Shown here one piece after another: positions 34,954-42,846 of a DNA stretch of 64,000 bases. The stretch spans positions 124,001 to 188,000 of the forward strand of contig WGLU01000006.1 of NCBI GenBank assembly GCA_016125375.1. Reading direction: 5' to 3'. Source of the DNA: Pseudomonadota bacterium (GTDB taxonomy: Bacteria; Pseudomonadota; Alphaproteobacteria; UBA1280; RI-95). The notes beneath the pieces are model-generated. The model worked only from the letters and a program-made list of their open reading frames with translations, did not search any database and was not told the DNA's origin. A program made the translations under genes and the position numbers. Position 1 is the first letter of the stretch; the number at the start of each line of letters is the position of its first letter.

Positions 34954-35721
34954 ATGAAGCTGCGTGTGCTCGGGTGTGATGGCGGTCGTGGGCAGGGTTA
35001 CTACAGTACGGGTCTGCTGCTGGATGACACGGTTCTTATTGATGCTGGTACCATTCTCTCCGCACTGACTGTCGAAGAAGCGCTCAAGATTACCGATATT
35101 TTTCTGACACACAGCCACCTCGACCATATCTGCGAGTTGCCCTACCTGCTGGATGCCACCTTCGATATGCGGCGCGAGCCGCTCAGAATCCATGCACAGA
35201 AAGAAACGATTGATGTCCTGATGAAGCACATCTTCAACTGGGTCGTCTGGCCGGATTTTTCCAAGCTGCCAACGCCCGAGCGTGGCCAGTTTACCATTCA
35301 CGAAATCAAACCCGGCAAAGCTTATCAGGCCGGTGGTCTTAACCTTACGCCTATCGAGGTGAACCACACTATCCCGACGGTTGGCTACAAAATTGCCGAC
35401 AAACAGGCGTCTATCGTTTTTACCGGTGACACCGGACCGACAAAAAGAATCTGGGACGTTGCCAACGAGAGTGCGGACCTCAAAGCCGTGATTGTTGACC
35501 TGTCCTTTGCGATTAAGGAACAGTATGTTGCCAACGTCAGTAAGCATATGACGGCAGACGATCTGGCCAACGAGCTGAAAAAACTCAATGTGGATTGCGA
35601 TGTCTATGCTTTCCACTACAAGGTAGGCCAGGCGACAACGGTGGGCGCACAAGCCCAGCGGGTCATGCACTTCGGCCGCCCGGTCATGCACCTGCGGGAG
35701 CATGAAACCCTTTATTTCTAG
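34954..35721 (+). CDS. MBL-fold metal hydrolase, class II cyclic-nucleotide phosphodiesterase-like
   Basis: This 255-residue cytosolic protein has the metallo-beta-lactamase THSHLDHI motif (about residues 52-59), a later His in EVNHTIPTVGY (about 133), FTGDTGPT with the metal Asp, and a C-terminal His (YAFHYKVGQ). No class A, lyase or RNA-binding domains are present. The overall pattern matches the cAMP phosphodiesterase class II group, which suggests a cyclic-nucleotide substrate and is notable given the adenylate cyclase 7 kb downstream. Other phosphodiesters remain possible. Its TAG overlaps the opposing PP2C gene stop (35718-35721). Confidence 0.8.
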   Translation: MKLRVLGCDGGRGQGYYSTGLLLDDTVLIDAGTILSALTVEEALKITDIFLTHSHLDHICELPYLLDATFDMRREPLRIHAQKETIDVLMKHIFNWVVWPDFSKLPTPERGQFTIHEIKPGKAYQAGGLNLTPIEVNHTIPTVGYKIADKQASIVFTGDTGPTKRIWDVANESADLKAVIVDLSFAIKEQYVANVSKHMTADDLANELKKLNVDCDVYAFHYKVGQATTVGAQAQRVMHFGRPVMHLREHETLYF

Positions 35722-36560
35722 AGGATGACCAGAACGGCGGTGGCGTCGTCACTTTTTTTCAGGCGCGGGTGCTTCAGGGCATCCGCGTCTGCGTTTTCAA
35801 GGGCACGCAGCTCCGCATACAAGGGCTCCAGCCCACGTTCCTGGGCTGCTGTCAGCAGGGTGGCTGGGCTATAGGCGGTAAAGGTATCCCACAGGCGCGA
35901 AAAGCCGTCACTGACCAGTAACAGCGGGCCGGAGGGCAGGGGCATGGTCTGCACCTGCAGACGGGCCTCGATGCCCTTTTCAATCCCCAAAGCCGGATAA
36001 CCGTCGGGCGCGTTGGCTTTCATCCGCCCCGAGCGAATCGTTGGCAGGAGCATCTGGCGCGCCTGTTGAATATCTGTCACGCCCTGCGCGCGCAGTTTGG
36101 CCAGTTGCTGCATGGTGTGTGCGTCGATAGCCTCATGCATGGGGTCGCCGCCCATCAGCCGCACATCATTACCATAACGGGTGATGAGGTAGCTGTCGCT
36201 CAGGGTGAGCAGCGTGAGGGTATCTGCGCCCGTATGGGCCATGACGAGCGTGGCGACCGGCAGTTCGTAGCTGTGTGCGACCTCGCGGGTGCGTTGGTTG
36301 TCGAACCTTTGGCGCACATAGGCGATGCCTGCGGCAACAAGGCCTGCCAGATCGGCACCAAAATCGGCTGCGTTGGCATGGAAGAAATCGTCAAATGCAC
36401 CTACCAGCCAGGATGGGTCGCTGGGTGCCTGCGGGAAGAGCGGCATGTCGGAGAGCCCTGTAGCGCCATCCATCAGCCAGACGGTGTCGGCAGACTGACC
36501 CCACATGTCCTCGTTGGCGCGGGAGCTGCCGGCAATGCAAACGGCCTCGCGGATACGCAT
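35718..36560 (-). CDS. PP2C-type Ser/Thr phosphatase-like protein
   Basis: A 280-residue cytosolic protein. The order of short motifs, ANEDMWG (about 15-21), WLMDGATGL (28-36), TLLTLSDSYLI, LLVSDGFSRLWD (about 213-225) and SDDATAVLVIL at the C terminus, follows the PP2C/PPM catalytic core, whose Asp residues bind two metals. Its ATG shares a base with the lolA stop (TGATG), so translation is coupled. Its targets are unknown, and no Ser/Thr kinase is seen in the window. It ends face to face with the MBL gene, the stop codons overlapping. Confidence 0.78.
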   Translation of the reverse strand: MRIREAVCIAGSSRANEDMWGQSADTVWLMDGATGLSDMPLFPQAPSDPSWLVGAFDDFFHANAADFGADLAGLVAAGIAYVRQRFDNQRTREVAHSYELPVATLVMAHTGADTLTLLTLSDSYLITRYGNDVRLMGGDPMHEAIDAHTMQQLAKLRAQGVTDIQQARQMLLPTIRSGRMKANAPDGYPALGIEKGIEARLQVQTMPLPSGPLLLVSDGFSRLWDTFTAYSPATLLTAAQERGLEPLYAELRALENADADALKHPRLKKSDDATAVLVIL

Positions 36561-37189
36561 CAGAACCCCTCGTCGTAGTGGGGTGGTGTATAGGCGAAAA
36601 TCTTGTCGCCCAGCTTGGGGTTTTCCTGAATGTCATGGAAGCTGACCACAACATCCTGCCCCAGTTGGTTGCTGGTCACTAACTGTTTCAGCTGAAAAGG
36701 CTTCTGCGAGAAAATAAACTGCACACGATTGCTGCTGTCAAAGTCATCATCGGCAGTGCTTTCATCCAGTTCCACTGTAATGCCGATAGTGTCCTCGTCA
36801 CGCTGGTGGTCGATGACCTTGATATCCCCGCTCATCAGGTGGATCTGCTTTTTACCCAACAGGTCGGACAAGCCACCCCGTGGTACCTGTGTAACCTGAC
36901 CGGTTTCACCGTCTTCATAGTAAATCAGGCCGCCGCTGGTAATCAGTTTGTGGCTGGTTGGCTTAGTGTACTGCCATAAAAACTTACCCGGACGTTTGAG
37001 GTAGAACATCCCCTCGGAAAAGGGTGCCCCCGGTACAAACTGCTCAAAGCCAGCTTTGAAGCTGTCCAAACGGTTCAGGTATTTTTCTACGGCGCTGATG
37101 TCGGCAAGGGCTGTTGCATCCGGCTCGTAGGCACGGGCAGGCAGGGCGATGGTCAGGGCCAGCAGGCAGGCAGGAATCAGTTTTTTCAT
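36560..37189 (-). CDS. lolA: Outer-membrane lipoprotein carrier protein LolA
   Basis: Carries lipoproteins across the periplasm from LolCDE to the outer membrane. The 209-residue product starts at ATG 37189 (MKKLIPACLLALTIALPARA signal peptide) and folds as the LolA beta-barrel half, with FKAGFEQFVPGAPFSEGMFYL, RPGKFLWQYTKP and the C-terminal IFAYTPPHYD. It directly precedes the PP2C gene (TGATG). The ftsK-lolA linkage seen in many proteobacteria is not kept: ftsK is 16 kb away. Confidence 0.9.
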   Translation of the reverse strand: MKKLIPACLLALTIALPARAYEPDATALADISAVEKYLNRLDSFKAGFEQFVPGAPFSEGMFYLKRPGKFLWQYTKPTSHKLITSGGLIYYEDGETGQVTQVPRGGLSDLLGKKQIHLMSGDIKVIDHQRDEDTIGITVELDESTADDDFDSSNRVQFIFSQKPFQLKQLVTSNQLGQDVVVSFHDIQENPKLGDKIFAYTPPHYDEGF

Positions 37190-37196
37190 ACAGGCA

Positions 37197-37976
37197 TCAT
37201 ACGCCACGCCCTGCGCGCTGAAAAGGGCGCATCATCAGCTTTTTCAGGGACAGGTCACCTTTTGTCCCCTCAACGCCCAACGGCATGTCGGGTTTGCGCG
37301 CCGCAGGTGTGTATGTGCCGAAAAGTTTATCCCAAAATACGATGGAAACACCGTAGTTGCTGTCTGTATCTATGCGCTTTTTGTGGTGGTGCATCCAGTG
37401 CAGCCCGGGAGTGATAATGTACGGGCTCAGGCGACGCTCCCAGCCTGTTGGCAGGCGGATGTTGCTATGGTGGAAGAAGATGCACACCACGACCAGCGCC
37501 TCATACAACAGCACGTGCGCAAACGGGATGGCCAGCAGCATAATCACGCCGCAGCGGAACAGGGCGGAGAGCATCAACTCTCCGAAATGGAAGCGCAGGG
37601 CGGTTGTGCTGTCCATGTGCGCATCCCGGTGGTGGATTTCGTGGAAGCGCCACAGGAAAGGTATTTCGTGATTGAGCCTGTGCCAGACGTAAAGCGCCAG
37701 ATCCAGCAGGATGAGATGTACCGCAAGCAGCAATGGCTCGGGCAGGTCCAGCGGGCGGCCCACAGGGGTGCGTGTGGCTGCCAGTGTCAGCGGTACAACC
37801 CACCAGCGGGAGGCCAATACCGTTGTCAGCACAAACGCGCCGTTGCGCAACAGGTGCGATTTATTGAATAGAGGCCGCCTTGCATAAGGCCAGGCAAAGC
37901 GTTCAAGTATAAAAAAGACCGCCAAACCGGCCACAAAGGCAACAAGTTTGGCGGTCTGGGCAAGTTCCACGCCCAC
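37197..37976 (-). CDS. Fatty acid hydroxylase/sterol desaturase family protein
   Basis: Polytopic 259-residue membrane protein with the eight-His di-iron signature: WHRLNH (about 94-99), FHEIHHRDAHMD (about 108-119), HHSN (about 168-171) and WMHHHKKRIDTDSNYG (about 195-210). Family members hydroxylate or desaturate lipids, including fatty acids, sterols and carotenoids. Substrate unknown. It ends 7 bases upstream of the lolA start, so it is in the same leftward unit as lolA and the PP2C gene, and begins 12 bases after the LysM-gene stop. Confidence 0.9.
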   Translation of the reverse strand: MGVELAQTAKLVAFVAGLAVFFILERFAWPYARRPLFNKSHLLRNGAFVLTTVLASRWWVVPLTLAATRTPVGRPLDLPEPLLLAVHLILLDLALYVWHRLNHEIPFLWRFHEIHHRDAHMDSTTALRFHFGELMLSALFRCGVIMLLAIPFAHVLLYEALVVVCIFFHHSNIRLPTGWERRLSPYIITPGLHWMHHHKKRIDTDSNYGVSIVFWDKLFGTYTPAARKPDMPLGVEGTKGDLSLKKLMMRPFQRAGRGV

Positions 37977-37987
37977 GGGCAGAATCC

Positions 37988-39100
37988 TTAACGGCCGTCG
38001 TAGAAATCGTACGGGGCTGTTTTTTCTACCGCGCGGCGCTGGGCATCCACACCTTCGGACTGAGTATAGTCGCGGGGGATACCAAGGTCCTGACCCGGGA
38101 AAATCAGGTCAGGGTCGTTAATCTGGCTGCGGTTGGCATCATAGATGAGCGGCCACAGTTTCCAGTCGCCGTAGATTTTCTCCTGATCCGAAATGCCGGA
38201 CAGGCTGTCACCCGGGACAACTTGGTAGCGCTCCGGGTAGTTGCCGTTAGCACCGTAAGGCATTGGACGGCCCTGAGCGTCATAGCCGCTACCGGGCATC
38301 CCGCTATTACCGTTACCACCGCCCATAGCGCCATTCATGCCGCCACCGTTCATGCCGTTGGCCATACCCATTTGCTGGCCGTCGCCCATGCCGTTGTTAC
38401 CGGCAGCGTCGCCACCAGCGCCACCGTCATAGCGGGGCTGGGTGCCGTTAAAGATTTCCTGCCCGCCCTTGCTGCTGCCGGGGGCATTTTCGTAAACCAT
38501 CTGACTCTCGTCCTTCACGCCAAGCTTGGTGGCATCCTTGAAGTCAAAGTCGCCGGGACGGGGCGTAATGGCGGCACTGCGCTCGCCCAGACTGCCGTCC
38601 TTGGGATTGCCACGCCAGTCTTGCTTGGGGCGGCCAATCATCGTCTTCTGGCCTAGCTCGCCGCTGCCATCCGGCTCGAACATGCCGTAGGGGTTGGTGC
38701 CCGGGTCACCCAGATACATTTTGGGGCGGTCGCCAGCCAGGCGGTTCAGATAGTCGCGGCGGTCAATGGCTGCAAAGCCACGCGGGTCGCCGATTTTACC
38801 ACCCTTGCCGAAGTGGTCGTAATCCGGGTTGCGCGGACGCATGACCATGGAGGCGGAGCCGTCCATATACGGTACAGGTTCCAAATCTTCGCGGGTGTAG
38901 TGGCGTGCCCATTTGGTGGCTGCTTCGGTGTCGTAGTTCATGCTGGGCATGGCTACGGGGTGTTCGCTATCCCAAAAGCCGCGGTCGCTGTTCCAGCCGG
39001 GAATCTCCTGCGGGCTTTCGGCAGCGGCAGGTAGGGCATAGGCGCAGGCGCTCAATGCCAAGGCGAACAGGGTCAGGGACTGTCGGTACACTACTGTCAT
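37988..39100 (-). CDS. Exported LysM-domain protein
   Basis: A 370-residue exported protein with a signal peptide (residues 1-27, cleaved after AAA). Residues about 30-220 are polar and carry no known domain. A low-complexity Gly/Met/Asn segment (about 225-290) leads to a LysM-type domain (about 295-350, YQVVPGDSLSGIS and DLIFPGQDLGIP), which binds peptidoglycan or chitin. It is probably a periplasmic wall-associated protein. It lies upstream of the hydroxylase and lolA genes. Confidence 0.82.
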   Translation of the reverse strand: MTVVYRQSLTLFALALSACAYALPAAAESPQEIPGWNSDRGFWDSEHPVAMPSMNYDTEAATKWARHYTREDLEPVPYMDGSASMVMRPRNPDYDHFGKGGKIGDPRGFAAIDRRDYLNRLAGDRPKMYLGDPGTNPYGMFEPDGSGELGQKTMIGRPKQDWRGNPKDGSLGERSAAITPRPGDFDFKDATKLGVKDESQMVYENAPGSSKGGQEIFNGTQPRYDGGAGGDAAGNNGMGDGQQMGMANGMNGGGMNGAMGGGNGNSGMPGSGYDAQGRPMPYGANGNYPERYQVVPGDSLSGISDQEKIYGDWKLWPLIYDANRSQINDPDLIFPGQDLGIPRDYTQSEGVDAQRRAVEKTAPYDFYDGR

Positions 39101-39188
39101 GAGGGTATACTCTTATTATTCTAGCCCCATTATGGACGAAAAGGCTGTATAGTTCAAAAAAAAGATACGTACAGACCGGATAAATCTC

Positions 39189-40685
39189 TTGCTTTTGTTG
39201 CGCCTGCTTTTGCTCACACTCTGCGCCGCCTTTGCGGCGATACCTGCCCATGCGGGAGATAAGACACTTGTTGTGGGTGTTCAGGCAGGTGCTGCCTCGC
39301 TGGATGTACGTCAGGCAACCGATGCTGCCTCTGCCCGTATTCTGCGGCTGGTGACGCTGGGTCTTGTTACGCTGGACGCCAGCCAGACCGTTGTGCCCGA
39401 TGCTGCCGCCCGCATCGAAGAAACCAATGCGCTGACCTATAAAATATGGCTCAAACCCCTAGCCTACCATGACGGCACCCCGCTGACGGCACAGACGGTC
39501 AAAGACCTGTACGACAGTATCCGCGACCCTGCGGGTACGTCGCCGCTCAAGGGGCTGTACGGCGTTATCGCGCGTATTGATACACCCGCTGCGGATGAAC
39601 TGGTATTCACCCTGAACAAACCTAACCCCTTCTTCTGGAACCTGCTCCTGCGTCCGCTGGTGCACCTGACACCGGAAGCTGAAGAATCCGGCGTCCCCAT
39701 CGGCCTTGGACCGTATAAAGTGGTGCAGATTGGCGAGGTGGGGGATGTGACACTGGTCCGTGCGCCAACATGGCAAGGCGACCAGCCGCCATTGGACGAG
39801 ATTATTTTCAAGGTCGTGCCGGACCCTCTGGTGCGGCTCCTCAAACTCCGTCACGGTGAGTTGGACCTCGTACAGAATGATATTCCGGACGTGTTTTATG
39901 ACTACGGGATTGCCCACGGCCTGAAAGGCGTAACGGGAGAGGCTGCCACCTACACCTACATCGGCTTTAACCTGCAAGACACCGTGACGGGAAATCCGGC
40001 TGTGCGGGATGCCCTTGCCTACGCCATCAATAAAAAGGTCATGATGGACACCCTGCTCGGTGGCCGTGCCCGCCCGGCCCGCAGCGTCCTGCCCGAGGGC
40101 AGCCCCGCCTTTTGGGGGGCGCCCGAAGTACCATACGACCCGTTGAAAGCAGCGGAAATACTGGAGAGAGCCGGCTTCAAAAAAGGGCCGGATGGCACAC
40201 GTCTGCGTCTTACGTTCTCCGTTACCAACAATCCATCCATTCTGCTTATGGCACAGGTGCTACAGGCGCAGCTGGGGGACGTGGGTATTGACCTCAAGAT
40301 TGCCGGTAGCGAATGGGGCACTTTTTACGGCAACATCAAAAAAGGGAACTTTCAGCTTTTCCTGCTGAGTTGGGTGGGCCTGTTCCAGCCCGACTTTCTC
40401 CAGTATGTCTTCCACAGCAGTATGGTGCCGCCTGCCGGCGCCAACCGTGGCCGCTACATCAATGCGGAGATGGACAAACTCATTGATGCCCTGATGACGG
40501 AGCCGGATGCCGCCAAACGCGATGTGCTGGCTGTGAAAGTGCAGCAGTTGCAGGCAAAAGACCGCATTTATCTGCCGCTCTGGCGGCGGGACCATCTGGT
40601 TTTGATGCGCCCGCAGGTGACCGGCTATACACCCGCGCTGGATGGCGGGTATGATGCGCTCCTGCACACGGATATTCAGCCCTAA
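39189..40685 (+). CDS. ABC-type oligopeptide/nickel-like solute-binding protein (SBP_bac_5)
   Basis: The 498-residue protein has a signal peptide (1-22, AHA end) and the SBP_bac_5 layout: VVGVQAGAASLDV, an N-terminal lobe with the Tyr-x-x-Trp motif, IGLGPYKVV (about 175), AYAINKKVMMDTLLGG (about 280) and the C-terminal domain. No permease or ATPase genes adjoin it, so it either serves a distant transporter or acts on its own. The start is TTG 39189 with weak ribosome-binding match; no nearer ATG preserves the signal peptide. Confidence 0.85.
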   Translation: MLLLRLLLLTLCAAFAAIPAHAGDKTLVVGVQAGAASLDVRQATDAASARILRLVTLGLVTLDASQTVVPDAAARIEETNALTYKIWLKPLAYHDGTPLTAQTVKDLYDSIRDPAGTSPLKGLYGVIARIDTPAADELVFTLNKPNPFFWNLLLRPLVHLTPEAEESGVPIGLGPYKVVQIGEVGDVTLVRAPTWQGDQPPLDEIIFKVVPDPLVRLLKLRHGELDLVQNDIPDVFYDYGIAHGLKGVTGEAATYTYIGFNLQDTVTGNPAVRDALAYAINKKVMMDTLLGGRARPARSVLPEGSPAFWGAPEVPYDPLKAAEILERAGFKKGPDGTRLRLTFSVTNNPSILLMAQVLQAQLGDVGIDLKIAGSEWGTFYGNIKKGNFQLFLLSWVGLFQPDFLQYVFHSSMVPPAGANRGRYINAEMDKLIDALMTEPDAAKRDVLAVKVQQLQAKDRIYLPLWRRDHLVLMRPQVTGYTPALDGGYDALLHTDIQP

Positions 40686-40689
40686 GACG

Positions 40690-42846
40690 TTATTTACTGG
40701 TGGCAACATAGACACCGTCCCAGCTCTTGGGCGGTGCTTTTTTACGGAAGGCGGCAATACGCTCCAGATACAGCTCTTTGAGCACATCAAAGCCGTCCAG
40801 GCTGCCGAACAGCTTTTCGGCTTCTTTCCAGTTCTGGGCACGGTAGGCTGCCATAGCAGCTTCGGCGGTTTGTGCGGCCTTTTGCTGTTCAGGCGTGCCC
40901 GTGCCAAGGGCGAGCAGGGCATAAATATCCACCGGCTCCGTTTTACCCTTTACCGCGACAAGGTCCAGCGGCATGCACAGGGCATCCGTTACCTTGCTAC
41001 GCATATCGCCACTGATGATGACCTGCACGCCATAAAGTTTGCATAGCCCCTCGAGGCGGGAGGCAAGGTTCACCGCATCGCCGAGCACGGTATAATCAAA
41101 ACGCTGGGTGGAGCCCATGTTCCCCACGGTCACGGTGCCGCAGTGCAGGCCTAGGCCCATTTTGATGGTCGGGCGGTTCTCTGCCGACCATTTGGCGTTC
41201 AGATCCCTGAGCTTGTCGAGCATGGCAAGGGCGGAGACACAAGCCAGCCGCTCATGGTCCGGAATGTCCAGCGGTGCGTTCCAGAAGGCCATAATCGCAT
41301 CGCCCATGTACTTGTCGATCGTGCCCTTGTTGGACATGACGATATCCGTCATCGGGGTCAGGTATTCGTTCAGCAGGGCGGTCAGCTCCTGCGGGGTCAG
41401 GCCTTCGGAGAGGGTGGTGAATCCGCGGATGTCGGAAAACAGCATAGTCATGTGTTTTTGCTCGCCACCCAGTTTGAGCTGCTCAGGTGCGTGGGTCAGG
41501 GCGTTGACAAGGTCACCGGACAGGTAGTGGCTGAACGCATGGCGGATGGCCTTACGCTGCGATTCCTCGCGCGCGTATTTGATAACGTTATGCACCATGT
41601 AAACGGCAATTACCGTCATGCTGGGGTACACCACGTCAACCAGCATGTTCATATAGCGGAAGGCCTGTACGCTGAGCAGGGCGACCAGTGCCAGAATACT
41701 CACCGCCACAAAACCGCCGGTCAGCGCACCGAAGAACTCCACCATCAGAATCAGGGCAATGCCCATGCCCAGCAGGAACATCTGCTCGTAAAGGTCGGCG
41801 TTGTAGTCGCGGGTCAAAAACTGCCCGTCGAGAATGTTTTCCACCATTTGGGCATGCACATCCACCCCTGGCATACTCGGGTGGACAGGTGTTGCGCGGA
41901 TATCCAACAGGCCGGAGGCCGAGGTACCGACAAAAACAATCGCGTCTTTCAGGAGCCCGTTCTGCACGCGTCCATGCAGTACATCACTCGCCGAGATGTA
42001 TTTTTGCGGATCAAGCTCCCGGTAGCGGACCCAGAAATTGCCCTCCGCATCGGTCGGCAGGACCAAATTTTTGATTTTAAAGCCTTTCACATCGCCAAAA
42101 CTGTCCGTCAAGGCGACAAAGCTGCGGGTGTCTTTCCACAGGCGCAGGGCCTCGATGCCCAGAATCGGGAAGTACTGGCCGTTGTAGGCCGTCACCAGTG
42201 GAGGCTTGCGTACAATGCCGTCCGCGTCCGGGTTGAAGGAGAAGAACCCCGTACCCGAGGCGGCTTTCTCCAGTTTGGGGATGTTCCGGATAACGTTGGC
42301 GGCTTGCGGAACGTTGGGCAGGCCGCTGCCACCGGCAATGTTCACACTGACTTTGGGCTCAAAGTCCTTAACCGGTTGACTGTCCGTCGTGTACTCGAAC
42401 GCATACCCTGCCACAACGGGGTATTTGGCAAAGGCTCTGGCCAACACATCGTCGTTCTTGGGCAACTCGGCCAGTTGTTTGCGGGTACCTTCCGGCAGGT
42501 TCCAGTCCTTGCTCACTACTTCCGGTGCCGTCCGGTCGGGTTCGGCAAACACAACGTCGAAGGCCAGGGTCTTAATACCTTCATGCTCGAAGGCGTTTTC
42601 CACCAGCTTGGCAATCACAGTCCGTGGCCACGGCCATTGGCCGACTTCGGCCAGACTCTTCTCGTCAATGTTCAGAATATAGACCGGCGCGGTACTGGTG
42701 CCGCGCGGCCATGTTTTTTGGTAAAAATCGAATGTCTTGTAACGGATTGTCTGGATGAACTGCGGGTCCTGCAAGCGCAGGACGAACAGCATCGCAAGCA
42801 TCAGGTACGGCAGTGCCGACAGCAGCCAGCCGACCAGTCTACGCAT
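40690..42846 (-). CDS. CHASE2-domain adenylate/guanylate cyclase
   Basis: A 718-residue membrane cyclase. After a short N-terminal transmembrane segment, a periplasmic CHASE2 sensor domain (about residues 30-330) precedes three transmembrane helices (about 350-425) and a class III cyclase domain (about 460-640). Catalytic signatures are MLFSDIRGFTTLSE (metal Asp), YMGDAIMAFW (second Asp) and YTVLGDAVNLASRLE. The C-terminal tail is Ala-rich. It makes cAMP or cGMP in response to an envelope signal. It shares a TGATG with the FecR-domain gene upstream, so the pair are co-translated. Confidence 0.93.
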   Translation of the reverse strand: MRRLVGWLLSALPYLMLAMLFVLRLQDPQFIQTIRYKTFDFYQKTWPRGTSTAPVYILNIDEKSLAEVGQWPWPRTVIAKLVENAFEHEGIKTLAFDVVFAEPDRTAPEVVSKDWNLPEGTRKQLAELPKNDDVLARAFAKYPVVAGYAFEYTTDSQPVKDFEPKVSVNIAGGSGLPNVPQAANVIRNIPKLEKAASGTGFFSFNPDADGIVRKPPLVTAYNGQYFPILGIEALRLWKDTRSFVALTDSFGDVKGFKIKNLVLPTDAEGNFWVRYRELDPQKYISASDVLHGRVQNGLLKDAIVFVGTSASGLLDIRATPVHPSMPGVDVHAQMVENILDGQFLTRDYNADLYEQMFLLGMGIALILMVEFFGALTGGFVAVSILALVALLSVQAFRYMNMLVDVVYPSMTVIAVYMVHNVIKYAREESQRKAIRHAFSHYLSGDLVNALTHAPEQLKLGGEQKHMTMLFSDIRGFTTLSEGLTPQELTALLNEYLTPMTDIVMSNKGTIDKYMGDAIMAFWNAPLDIPDHERLACVSALAMLDKLRDLNAKWSAENRPTIKMGLGLHCGTVTVGNMGSTQRFDYTVLGDAVNLASRLEGLCKLYGVQVIISGDMRSKVTDALCMPLDLVAVKGKTEPVDIYALLALGTGTPEQQKAAQTAEAAMAAYRAQNWKEAEKLFGSLDGFDVLKELYLERIAAFRKKAPPKSWDGVYVATSK

